30,892 nt of DNA, taken from positions 1 to 30,892 of the forward strand of contig MZNV01001951.1 of the NCBI GenBank assembly GCA_002081555.1. The letters run 5' to 3'. The position numbers and the translations under genes were made by a program. Positions 21,382 through 30,892 of this stretch are shown here, one piece after another. The number at the start of each line of letters is the position of its first letter. Positions within the stretch are counted from its first letter, which is position 1. Under the pieces are notes generated by a model that saw only the letters and a program-made list of their open reading frames with translations, made no database searches and was not told the DNA's origin. The DNA is from Protostelium mycophagum (Eukaryota > Evosea > Variosea > Protosteliida > Protosteliaceae).

Positions 21382-21983
21382 TTATGCCTGTTTATTTTTT
21401 CTTAGTGTGATGATCTCGCGCACTGCAATCACCACTTCGATAAAGGCAAAAGGGGCACTGTCTCGATCAAAAACATCACCAGAATGTACATCAACCATCC
21501 ACTCACTTCAAGCCACCGAAAATGTACCAAAGAGCGCCTTGTGGCCAGTTATCTGTGATGTAGAATGATAGAAGCATGATAGCGGTGAAGTCGATGATGA
21601 TGTCTTTAATCGGTCAAGAAATCTTCATTTTTCAGAGATCAAGCGTCTTTGAAGAAAAGGATACGAATAAAGTTCAACAGCGCTCGAAACATTGTGAATC
21701 CACACAGGAATCCAAAAAGCTGGATAAACACTCCTGCGATGCTGATGCCAACAGATACTTGCATTCTAACATCATGTGAGAGACACACTCGTATACTTGC
21801 TTACGATATCGGTGCTTTTGTGTTTTGCAGATTTCCGTTGAGTGTTCCCTGGCTTCATTTTAACGATCGCGATCTTTTCAGCCTTCTTCCTCTTACCAGT
21901 GTCTGTGCGATCATAAAGAGGATCACCAGGTGTCCTAAACTCATCAAGAACCTCGCTGGTAATAGTATGTCGTGAATATTCAT
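21382..21983 (-). CDS. TMEM107: TMEM107, ciliary transition-zone membrane protein
   Basis: TMEM107 is a four-helix protein of the ciliary transition zone that works with the MKS module to gate membrane proteins. Five exons (21983-21897, 21848-21805, 21765-21665, 21603-21507, 21457-21382) give 134 residues in frame; the human protein is 140. The start MNIHDILLPARFLMSLGHL parallels human LVPSRFLTLLAHLV; then come GVFIQLFGFLCGFTMF, LLSFYITDNWPQGALWYIF and APFAFIEVVIAV, with a basic end (LRKNKQA), all in the order of the human protein. This implies that the organism builds cilia or flagella. The second exon is only 44 bp and encodes the first luminal loop. Confidence 0.88.
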
Positions 21984-22516
21984 ATTTTCCACGGAGAAAT
22001 AGGCTGTGTTGTTCGCTTTCTTTGGAAGGGCGGGAAACTCCGAAAGGGGAGGGAGGGCAGATAAATTCCGGGGGGGGAGGGAAATAACTTCGGTCAATCT
22101 CTGCTGCGAAAAAATCTTTCAGGACCACCTTTTTCTGTAGAGGAAGATCCAGAGAGCAAAAGAGAAGAGCACTCTAGACACTCTATAGACGCTCGCCTCT
22201 TACGATCAAAAACAGAGTGAGATCCGTGGAACGGATTGAAGAGAATCAGATTTAGCGGTCAGCGCGGTGATTGTCCTTTTTTCTACGTCCTTTTACAGCT
22301 CAAGCGGACTTTTCAGACTTTTTTATAAACATTCAGGTATGCATTTTAATTCTCGCACATATGAACTCTTTATTGCGGTCAACTTATCGCAGCGGAGAAG
22401 CGTAGCTCTCACTCGGTCTTCATTTACCGTCATTCTTTCTGTTTTTTCAACTTTTGTTACGATCTGTGACCTTTTTACAGAGTTCTGGTGGCGGTTTCTG
22501 ATAGACAAAAGGAAAT
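21984..22516. promoter_or_regulatory. Shared upstream region of TMEM107 and the ubiquitin-fold gene
   Basis: 533 bp between divergent start codons. Plus-strand G-runs at 22046-22081 (GGGG, GGG, GGG, G8, GGG) could fold as a quadruplex close to the TMEM107 transcription start. The rest has no recognised element. An open minus-strand frame runs through 22128-21984 but lacks family signal. Confidence 0.4.
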
Positions 22517-22940
22517 ATGGCAGCTTTAGTCCTTCGAATCAAATTTCCTCCAACCTACCCTCTTATTTATAAAACTCTTCGAATCGATGCCAACCTCACA
22601 GTTCACGAGGCGGTCCTCTATATAGCAGAAACCCTCAACATTCCGAACGATGCCGGCATTGGTCTATATCTACCAGACGAGAAGCGCTGGTTGGACGACG
22701 ACTCTCTTTTAACCAACTATGAGAGTCTGCAAGACGTGGTAAGTTCCTTTTTACTTGTCGTCATCCCATATCGGGCCGATATAGAAATCTTGGATATGGA
22801 CTAGTCCTTTGATGTGCAGATCTCGTGGTTTAAATACTCATGAGATTTTGTAGGAACACATTGAATACAAGTCTCGAACAGGAGGCTCGGCGCCAACACG
22901 AAACACTTCGGATTCTTCAAGCTGCTGTACCATACTCTGA
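22517..22940 (+). CDS. Small ubiquitin-fold (talin F0-like) protein with a CAAX box
   Basis: Two exons (22517-22738, 22854-22940) joined at a phase-0 GT-AG intron give 102 residues. Residues 1 to about 80 look like a ubiquitin-superfold domain closest to talin F0: MAALVLRIKF at the start, GIGLYLPDEKRWLDDDSLL in the middle and DVEHIEYKSRTG as the last strand (talin: GDTMEYRKKQRP). A polar linker leads to the C-terminus SSCCTIL, a CAAX box whose final Leu predicts geranylgeranylation, with a neighbouring Cys that could be palmitoylated. The layout recalls UBL3/MUB membrane-anchored ubiquitin-fold proteins (UBL3 ends CCVIL), but the fold reads more like F0. Not splicing would end the protein at a stop at 22802-22804 and lose the CAAX box. 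Membrane anchoring and partners are inferred. Confidence 0.68.
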
Positions 22941-23233
22941 ATCATCCACGGTCCCCAACCTGGCGTAGTCGTACACTGGGCTAATTCTCCCATAAAACAC
23001 ATCGCTGGGTGGCACTTATTCTCTTCTTTCAGCTTCATCCATCATTCAACACCACTTTTTATTTTTAATCCTCTGCATGGCTAGAATTCAGCCAAAAAAT
23101 AAACCTGTAAATAATGAGGAGGCAACAACACTCCTCTTCACATTCACATCTAAAGGATCGCCTTTTCAACGACCAGCGGGTATTTTTATTTTCCAGAAAG
23201 AAAACACAGAACAGCACAAACAATTGTGCTGAG
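22941..23233. other. Gap before ZNHIT2
   Basis: 293 bp between two plus-strand genes. A Met at 23078 opens a frame that ends at a donor-like GCGGGTATTT, but it joins ZNHIT2 in the wrong phase, so it is left out. Confidence 0.4.
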
Positions 23234-24662
23234 ATGGAGGGAGAGATCAAGATCAACGAAGAGGCGAAGCCAGAATTCGCTCCTTCGAATAGAAGTAGAA
23301 TATGTAGAGTGTAGGTTCACGTGATATGAACCGATCGAAATTGAAACATTTAGATGCCAAATTAATCCCTCTAAATACACTTGTCCGAAGTGTAATGCGC
23401 CATATTGCTCTGCAGAGTGCTATAAAGTGCGTTGATCGGCTGTTAAACATTGAAATTGACCCACATCAGGGTCATGGCGCGGTCTGCACAGATACTTTCT
23501 ATCAGGAGAACATCATGGAGGAACTGAAGAGCAGGAAGGTTTCAGATGAGGAGAAACAGAAGTTTGCCAAAATGTTGACCGAAAATTTCAAGAAGATGGC
23601 TCAAACAGAAGAGGAAAATTCTGATGTCCTCGATCCATCAACAGAAGAAATCATTGATCTGGACGCTGAGCTCGCACGCATGAACATTTCAGGTTTGTTT
23701 GATTGTCAATATAGAATGTGATATAAATAATCAAAAAAGATTTTGAGATTTGATCAGAAGAGGACGTTGCTCATCTCAGTCCGGAAGAACGCTTTGGATT
23801 TGTGCAGTGGATCAAGAGTGGCAGAGCTTCAGAAGTTCTTCAGCCTTGGGATCCGTGGTGGTCAACACCCTCTATCGTGATAGGAAATATTGCCGCAGGA
23901 GAGAAACCCGAAGACAAAATGAACAAAGTGCAGGCTCTTCCGGAGATAAAAAAGGTGCCAGCATTCTCAGGTACAAAAACGGAATATCTATATCTACAAC
24001 TCTATCTACAATAGATATTATTTTATTATTTTTATATATTTTGACTTTGGACAGAATTAACAAAGGCGAAACCTTCTCCTCTTCTGCTGTATAATCTGAT
24101 AGATTTGATATACAGCTACGCTTATCTCATGAGGACTATGAATGGTGAGCCTGAAGAAGTGGACCCACAAGAAGTGATTGAGGAATTATTGGCCGTGTCC
24201 TCTGTCCTTTCTTCTAAGAATAACCACGAGTCCATCTCTATCGCGATAGACTCTGTCTTGCAGAGAGCTGTACAGGTGAGATATCTCAAACAAACGACCA
24301 GATTTTCGTGTCATGGGTCATGACGTGTACAGATGAACAACGCTCCCGGTTCTGTGGTGTTAAGAATGCAAGCACTGAAAGATGTTTCAGACATCATCGG
24401 GCAGATCAGTTTCACCCAAGCGGCGCTGTCTGACACGATAGACATACTACAACGATGTAAAGAAGGTGGGCATAGAGAGGTCTTGGAGGTTCTGAAGCAT
24501 ATTCCAGGTGACAAGGGGTGGCAGAAAAAGGTCTTTCTGGCGACAAAAAAAGTGGAATATTACTTGTCTTGGTGCGACACAATACCCGCAGAAAAATTAA
24601 TATGGACATCAGAAAGGATCATGGAAGCTCATGCTGAGAGATCAGAGAGAATAAAAAAATAG
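23234..24662 (+). CDS. ZNHIT2: ZNHIT2-like zf-HIT protein
   Basis: ZNHIT2 links the R2TP/prefoldin-like chaperone to snRNP (U5) and RUVBL1/2 complexes. Six exons (23234-23310, 23354-23426, 23470-23692, 23758-23970, 24055-24275, 24333-24662) give 378 residues in frame. The zf-HIT finger is complete: Cys24, Cys27, Cys36, Cys39, Cys44, Cys48, His52, Cys56 (CRVC, CPKC, YCSAEC, HGAVC), followed by the family's CTDTFYQENIMEEL. Further on, ERFGFVQWIKSG and LQPWDPWWSTPSIV match the central region, and an all-helical C-terminal part follows (LLLYNLIDLIYSYAYLMRTMNG). I chose the Met at 23234 because it lies just before the finger; an in-frame Met at 23114 adds a Ser/His-rich leader of no evident kind. 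Confidence 0.88.
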
Positions 24663-24718
24663 TATTGGAATTGTGTTGTATAAAGAGATACCGAAGCTTG
24701 GTGAATCCAATAGGCCAA

Positions 24719-24724
24719 TTTATT
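24719..24724 (-). terminator. Poly(A) signal of eL43
   Basis: AATAAA on the minus strand only 6 bp past the eL43 stop, inside the 68-bp gap to the convergent ZNHIT2 stop. Confidence 0.6.
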
Positions 24725-24730
24725 TAGAAC

Positions 24731-25262
<532 letters not shown>

Positions 25263-25583
25263 ATTGACGTCTAGAGGATTCGCTGCTCAAACAAACAAGG
25301 GGAACGATCCAACCAGAATCCTGATGTCTCAAGAAAAAAAAGATATCTTATTCCGTCCATCTACAACTTTAATTTGCTGAATTTTGTGATCAAATCCCAC
25401 AGAGAAGATCCTCAGCAGAGGCATACCGTCAAACAGAAGGAAGAGGAATCCATAAATTATATGCAAACTTCGATGACGAATTTTTTTGGCTTCGTGTTCG
25501 TTCTCTGAAATTGGTTGTAGACTGGACATTTGCTTTGAACACAACAAAAACACGATCAAAAGAGAATTTTGCCACGCACAACG
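25263..25583. promoter_or_regulatory. Shared upstream region of divergent eL43 and DRP1 genes
   Basis: 321 bp between start codons; both promoters are expected here. A minus-strand open frame crosses it but has no recognisable content. No named element found. Confidence 0.45.
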
Positions 25584-28500
25584 ATGGATCAACTCATACC
25601 GGTTATCAACAAATTACAAGACGTCTTTAATGTACTTGGGAGCGATCCTCTCGATCTTCCTCAGATCGTGGTGGTTGGCAGTCAGTCCTCAGGAAAGAGT
25701 TCTGTTTTAGAGGCAATCGTGGGAAGGGATTTTTTGCCCAGGTTTATGTATTACATCATCCATTTTTTCTGAATAATTCAGAGGATCTGGAATCGTCACG
25801 AGACGTCCTCTCGTCCTCCAGCTGATTCACCTTCCATCTTCGATCAATGATGACACTGGTAAGGAGAAACTCTTCGTTTGTAGTTAAAAAATATATAGAG
25901 GCTGACGTGGAATGGGGAGAGTTCTTGCACAAGCCAAACGAAATGTATCATGATTTCGACAAGATCAGAGAGGAGATAGAGCGCGAGACAGACCGCACAA
26001 CTGGAAAGAATAAGGGCATATCAGAGACACCCATCAACTTGAAGATTTATTCATCTCATGTTCTTAACCTGACACTCGTTGATCTTCCCGGCATCACCAG
26101 AGTGAGTACCTTCATGTACAAAAAAAATCATCAGCTCACATTGGAAGGTGCCCATAGGGGATCAGCCACCAGACATTGAGAAACAAATCAGGAGAATGGT
26201 CCAACATTACATAGACAGACCAAATGCCATCATTCTCGCCATCACAGCGGCCAACACTGATCTCACGAATTCAGACGCTCTGCAGGTGAGTCTGATCAAG
26301 ATCATGACGTGTCTTGATTCATAACATCAGATGGCAAAAGAATTCGACCCAGAAGGACAGAGGACCATCGGTGTCATCACAAAGATCGACATCATGGACA
26401 AGGGCACAAACGCTTTAGACGCTTTGATGGGAAGAGTCGTACCTCTTAAACTGGGATTCATCGGTATGTCCATGATGATCTCCATCTGGGAAGACATTAG
26501 AACTCTGTGCTTTTTATTCCGACAATTTTTTTTTTGTTTTATTGCCTCAAGAAAAACTGTTAACGCGATTTTTACGTTACCGTTGTCGGTAATTACCGCA
26601 AGAATTTTTCGGCCACAAGACTTTGATTTTCACTAGAAATTATTTTTCTATGAAGACATTTTGTCCGATATGATACAAAACGACAGGAACAACCCCTCAT
26701 GACATCTCTAAAACCACACAGGTGTGGTCAACAGAAGTCAACAAGACATCATAAAGAAGAAGTCCATCAGGGATGCACTCGCCGATGAGAAGAATTTCTT
26801 TGAAGGACATCCACAATACAAGAATATCTCTTCACGTCTTGGAACGGCCTACCTGTCCAAGAATTTGAACAAAACACTCATCACGCACATCCGCAATACT
26901 CTCCCCGAATTGAAGCAGAAAGTAAGATTAAAAAAAATTAAATTTATTGTTGGATATTCTAAAAAAAAAATTTATCATTGAATATTCTAAAAAAAAAATT
27001 TATCATTGAATATTCTAAAAAAAATTTATCATTGAATATTCTAAAATTAAAAATTTTTATAATAAAATAATATATTCAGGTAAATAAAATGTTGGCGGAT
27101 GCACAGCAAGAGATGATGAATTATGGTGATCCAATGTATGACGGGAAAGTCTCCAGAGGTAATTTTTATGTTAATAAATGTTATTTTTTTCAATAGATTT
27201 TTATTTAATTTTTTGTGATCACATAACACAAAGATGTTTCAATTTTACCCAGAACAAAAATTCTGCCGTTTCATTCGAATGAAACTTTTGACCCCTTCAA
27301 GGTGCCCTCTTACTCCAGATCATCACCCGCTTTTGTAACCAATATTGTGATATCATAGATGGAAAATTCCCGGAAATGTCCACAACAGAATTATACGGTG
27401 GTGCTCGTATCAGTTACATTTTCAACGATACATTCGGAAGATGTTTGGACTCCGTCAATCCGATAGAAGGTATTGACAGATTTCCATGAAATTTCGGGGT
27501 TGTACACGAGACTGAGACGTTTTATTAAAATACAACATGAAATTTCCTTTTTTGAAAAATAAATTTTTGATTTAAATCTGTATTCTAAATTCTTTTAGGG
27601 CTTGATAAGATATGACCTACTCACCATGACAGGGTCCCAAGGCCGCATTGTTTGTGCCGGAACAATCATTTGAACTCTTGGTGAGGGGTCAGATTGCCAG
27701 ACTCGAAGACCCTTGCCAGCAGTGTGTCGAGTTGGTCTTCGAGGAACTACAACGCATGGTCTCCCAAGTTGAAAGCAAAGTGAGAGAAAATTCCGGGAGA
27801 ATTCCGAGATCTGAAAGTTCCAGGAACTATTGAGATTTACGAACCTTCGTAGCGCTGTTGTAGAAGTGGTGAATAATCTACTCGTCAAGTAAGATATCAT
27901 TCAAAATATAATTTTTTGAAAACATTTTCTTTAGATTTTAAAACTAAAAATTTCCCCCAAAAAAATTTCCAAATTCTATAAATAAATAATATTTCCAGGC
28001 ACAAGACACCAACTAAAGAGATGATACAAAACTTGATCAATATAGAGTTGGGATTCATCAACACAGCACATCCAGACTTTGTCGGCGCGGACGGAGCGAT
28101 GACTGTTATATTGGACAGGATGAGTAAACAAGCGCAAGCACAGCAACCGCCACAGCAGCAACAGCAGAATGCCAGAGCTGCAGGTATGTGAAATTTTTCA
28201 CCAAAATATGAAATAATATTTTTATGATAAAAAATGTGACAAATTCTAATGAAATGAAAATGTCGACAGGAGCTGTAAACCCGCCAAAACCTGTCATGCC
28301 AGGAAATTACCCGAGTCAACCGCAACCCCTGCCAAATTCGGTACAACCCCCAACCGGCCCTGACGGACAGCAGTCCTTTCTTAGCGCATTTTTCGGCAGA
28401 CCACGTGAGTATGACGTCATCACTCACCATAAAAAGACGTCTCTGCACCAAAAAGATGATATCTTTTGAGAAATCTGAGAAATTTCAGCTGCCGGAGGCC

Positions 28501-29370
28501 CAGTGCAAGATCTTTACCCCCAACAAAACCAATACCAAAACAATAACAACCATTTGGCAAGTTCAAGAGCGCAACCTCCTCCCGCACTGCCAGAGCGTCC
28601 TCGTGCCAACAGCAGAGAAGTAAGTTTTTATTTAGAATTTCAACAGAAGATATAAAATATAATTTCTGTAATTTACAATGAAAAGTACAATGAGAATATC
28701 TTTCGACATTTTTCAAAATAAAAATCCAATCCAAAAATCAAACTCTTGCAGAGCCAGATCCACCACATGCAAGGACTTGACAGGGTGCCTAACCGTATAA
28801 AGCCGTCAGCATCTCCCAACGACAAAGAGACATTCGAGACCGAGCTGATCAGTAAGTCCTCTGAAAGATTTTGGATTCTGCCGGCCTCCCTTGACGTGAG
28901 ATTCGCGGTAGTGTAACGCGTAAATTCGGTGACACCGGTCTTGCGGCAAAGCCTCGCGTGCAGCCCTCATAGTGATGGCGTCACGAGCTGCACTCTAATG
29001 CGGCAAAGCTGTAGTGCATATACCACTAGAGTGACACTTGTATTATTACTTCTCTGTAGCTGTAGAACATCTCCTGATCTAGTATATTTTTTAAACTATA
29101 TCAGAGTACCTGCTGACCTCTTACTTTGATGTGGTCAGAAAGAACGTGAAAGACACGGTGCCCAAGTCCATCATGCACTTCCTCGTGAACAAGTCTAAAG
29201 AGCTCATGCAGAACGAGTTGGTATCCTCTCTATATCGGGAGGACCTGTTTGAGGAGTTACTCCAAGAGTCATCACTTGTGCAGCAGAGAAGAGAGCAATG
29301 TAGAAGCATGATGGAGATCTTGAGGAAGGCACATGAGATCCTCAATGAGGTCCGAGAGTTTCAAGTTTAA
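25584..29370 (+). CDS. DNM1L: Dynamin-related GTPase of the Drp1/DNM1L type
   Basis: Drp1 assembles on mitochondria and peroxisomes and cuts them by GTP-driven constriction. The start [16 protein letters not shown] matches Drp1, as do P-loop GSQSSGKSS (32-40), [40 protein letters not shown] and a C-terminal GED ([20 protein letters not shown]). A Gln/Pro-rich insert replaces a PH domain, as in Drp1. About 733 residues (human 736). Exons: 25584-25741, 25782-25858, 25899-26101, 26148-26285, 26331-26463, 26722-26921, 27080-27158, 27302-27469, 27599-27779 (with a frame problem at about 27610-27632), 27818-27888, 27999-28183, 28270-28404, 28489-28619, 28752-28851, 29105-29370. All junctions keep frame except that one spot, where GLDKI and [10 protein letters not shown] are separated by bases that read in no frame. 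Confidence 0.93.
26940..27046. repeat. AT-rich minisatellite in a DRP1 intron
   Basis: About four tandem units of 26-28 bp with core TTTATCATTGAATATTCTAA and a variable A run, within intron 26922-27079. Confidence 0.85.
28941..29018. repeat. GC hairpin copies 7 and 8 (imperfect)
   Basis: Two related cores, TGCGGCAAAGCCTCGC at about 28942 and TGCGGCAAAGCTGTA at about 28999, in the 253-bp DRP1 intron 28852-29104. The second is nested in a wider imperfect inverted repeat (GCACT...AGTGC). Confidence 0.5.
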
Positions 29371-29687
29371 TTCGAGAAATAAATGGATTATTGTCTCGGT
29401 TTTTCTGTTTGCAGACATGACGTGATGAATAGAGGTAGTCTACACGTCTTTAGAGGACAGGAGACACTAAAGATTCAAGATATTGGGAGAATCTATTCTT
29501 CTTTCTTTAGCGGAGGAGATGGTCGCGAAAGGCTGAAAGCGATCCTGTTTTTCGTGCCCACACAACTTGATCATGTCCAATCCCAGCAGAGTTCCAACCA
29601 TGGATCTGGATTACATTACATCATCAAAAGTTTCCTTCTGTGACTCACGAGATATCGGCAGCGAAATTCTGCAAGGGGTAAGCCTGT
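29371..29687. other. Downstream of DRP1; unassigned open frame
   Basis: About 317 bp. An AATAAA at 29378-29383 serves DRP1. A plus-strand frame from the Met at 29383 (or 29425) to 29643 reads through GSLHVFRGQETLKIQDIGRI and has no family signal that I recognise; it may be an exon of a gene cut off here, or chance. Confidence 0.3.
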
Positions 29688-30892
29688 TCATTCTGCGACC
29701 AAGTGAGTCAGCTTTTGAGCCCTTGGTCTAGTTTGCTTTAAAATCATTCTGCGACCAAGTGAGTTGGCTTTTGAGCCCTTATGGTCTAGTTTGCTTTAAA
29801 AGCAACATGGAATTTGCCCCCTTGTGGTCATTCCGCAACCAAGTGAGTCAGCTTTCAAGCCCTTACGGTCTAGTTCGCTTTAAAAGCAACGTGGAATTTG
29901 CCCCCCTGTGGCTCTCTTTAAAATTAATAAAGTTGTGACTGATAATTTGTCACGTAATTTTCAATTATCGTTCTAATTGGGAACTGGTGAGTCATCGGAC
30001 CCCCCCATTTTGAGGTCATTTGCGTTCAATCGTTGTTCATTCCGCAACCAAGTGAGTCGGCTTTTAAGCCCTTATGGTCTAGTTCGATTTAAAAGCAACG
30101 TGGAATTTGCCCCGAGCCCTTACAGTCTAGTTCACTTTAAAAGCAACTTGGAATTCGCCCCTCTGTGGCCCTCTTTAAAATTAATAAAGTTGTGACCAAT
30201 AATTTGTCACGCAATTTTCAAATTATTGTTCTAATTGGGAACTGATGAGTCATTGGATCCCCCCCCCCATTTTGAGCATTCACATTCAATCGTTGTTCAC
30301 ATAGTGTCAAGATTGTTTATGTCGATTTTGAGACAATAGTTTCACGTCAAAGACGTCTATCACTCAAGATTGATTGTTTCAGACTTAATCATTTGCATCA
30401 TAACAGATAATTTGTCACGTAATTTTCAATTATCGTTCTAATTGGGAACTGGTAAGTCATCGGACCCCCCCATTTCAAGGTAGCCCTTATGGTCTAGTTT
30501 GCTTTAAAAGCAACGTGGAATTTGCCTCCCTATGGCCCTCTTTAAAGCCCTTACGGTCAGTTTGCTTTAAAAGCAATGTGGAATTCGACCCCCTGTGGCC
30601 CTCTTTAAAATAAATAAAGTTGTGATTGATAATTCGTCACGTAATTTTCAAATCATTGTTCTAATTGGGAACTGGTGAGTCATCGGACCCCCCCCCATTT
30701 CAAGGTCATTTGCGTTCAATCGTTGTTCACATGGTGTCAAGATTGTTCACGTTGATTTTGAGACGATAGTTTATGTCAAAGATGTCTATCACTCAAGATT
30801 GGTTGTTTTGGCGTTAATCATTTACATCAAACACTCATCATTGCAACAAACATTTGTGTCAAGCATTCATATTGAACACTTGTTGTTGAACC
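29688..30892. repeat. Higher-order repeat array running off the right edge
   Basis: Blocks recur in the same orientation with sequence drift. Block A (GACCAAGTGAGTC...GCCCTTAnGGTCTAGTTTG, GCTTTAAAAGCAACGTGGAA) occurs at about 29690, 29745, 29827, 30036, with A-like pieces at 30110, 30482 and 30547. Block B (AATAAAGTTGTGA, AATTTGTCACGTAATTTTCA, CTAATTGGGAACTGGTGAGT, ATCGGACCCCCCC) occurs at about 29925, 30183, 30405 and 30614. Block C (TTCAATCGTTGTTCACAT, GTGTCAAGATTGTT, GTCTATCACTCAAGATTG) occurs at about 30285 and 30717. No protein-coding signal, terminal inverted repeats or target duplications were seen. It is a satellite or composite repeat; the right end is outside the window. Confidence 0.85.

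Noticed and set aside
22517-22940. Beginning of a full talin gene
   Set aside because: No F1-F3 FERM or rod sequence follows, and the second exon ends in CTIL plus a stop.
23078-23183. Upstream first exon of ZNHIT2 starting MARIQPKNKP
   Set aside because: Its donor phase does not join any ZNHIT2 acceptor without a stop.
27609-27632. U12-type AT-AC intron in DRP1
   Set aside because: The segment begins ATATGACC, not ATATCC, and ends in AG with no usual branch site; too short for a U12 intron.
29688-30892. CRISPR array or LTR element
   Set aside because: Units are uneven and diverged, there are no uniform spacers, and no integrase, reverse transcriptase or terminal repeat structure is visible.

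Overview
The window is nuclear DNA of a compact, intron-rich eukaryote. Almost every gene is cut by short GT-AG introns, most of them 37-60 bp. The exon models below were built by hand, and nearly all keep one reading frame from end to end. TAA, TAG and TGA all serve as stops, so the genetic code looks standard. A torsin, a PIAS-type SUMO ligase, a ClC-7, a Drp1-type dynamin, a diaphanous-type formin with a DAD-like tail and the ciliary transition-zone protein TMEM107 together suggest a ciliated or flagellated animal or animal relative. A mitochondrial-type RsuA/RluB pseudouridine synthase is unusual for animals, so I do not name a clade.

Layout, left to right: the C-terminal half of a formin (+, 1-2484); a TMEM229-like membrane protein (-, 2897-4431 or a little further); a ClC-7-like chloride transporter (-, 4768-8914) with a tRNA-Ile(AAT) in one of its introns (5777-5861); a syntaxin-like SNARE (-, 9377-10632); mitochondrial serine hydroxymethyltransferase (+, 10913-13269); a torsin AAA+ protein (-, 13646-15000); a possible very small membrane protein gene (-, from 15190); a PIAS SUMO ligase carrying a C-terminal MYND zinc finger (+, 15842-18717); a mitochondrial pseudouridine synthase (+, 18984-21325); TMEM107 (-, 21382-21983); a small ubiquitin-fold protein ending in a CAAX box (+, 22517-22940); ZNHIT2 (+, 23234-24662); ribosomal protein eL43 (-, 24731-25262); Drp1 (+, 25584-29370). 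A repeat array runs from about 29690 to the right edge.

The genes do not form one pathway; this is an ordinary housekeeping neighbourhood. Several neighbours are tightly packed and convergent (pseudouridine synthase/TMEM107, 56 bp between stops; ZNHIT2/eL43, 68 bp), others are divergent (syntaxin/SHMT, eL43/DRP1). The most notable points are the PIAS-MYND fusion, a ClC-7 whose gating glutamate is alanine and whose proton glutamate is aspartate, the prenylated ubiquitin-fold protein, and a family of short GGCAAAGCC hairpins that sit mainly in the unusually long introns.
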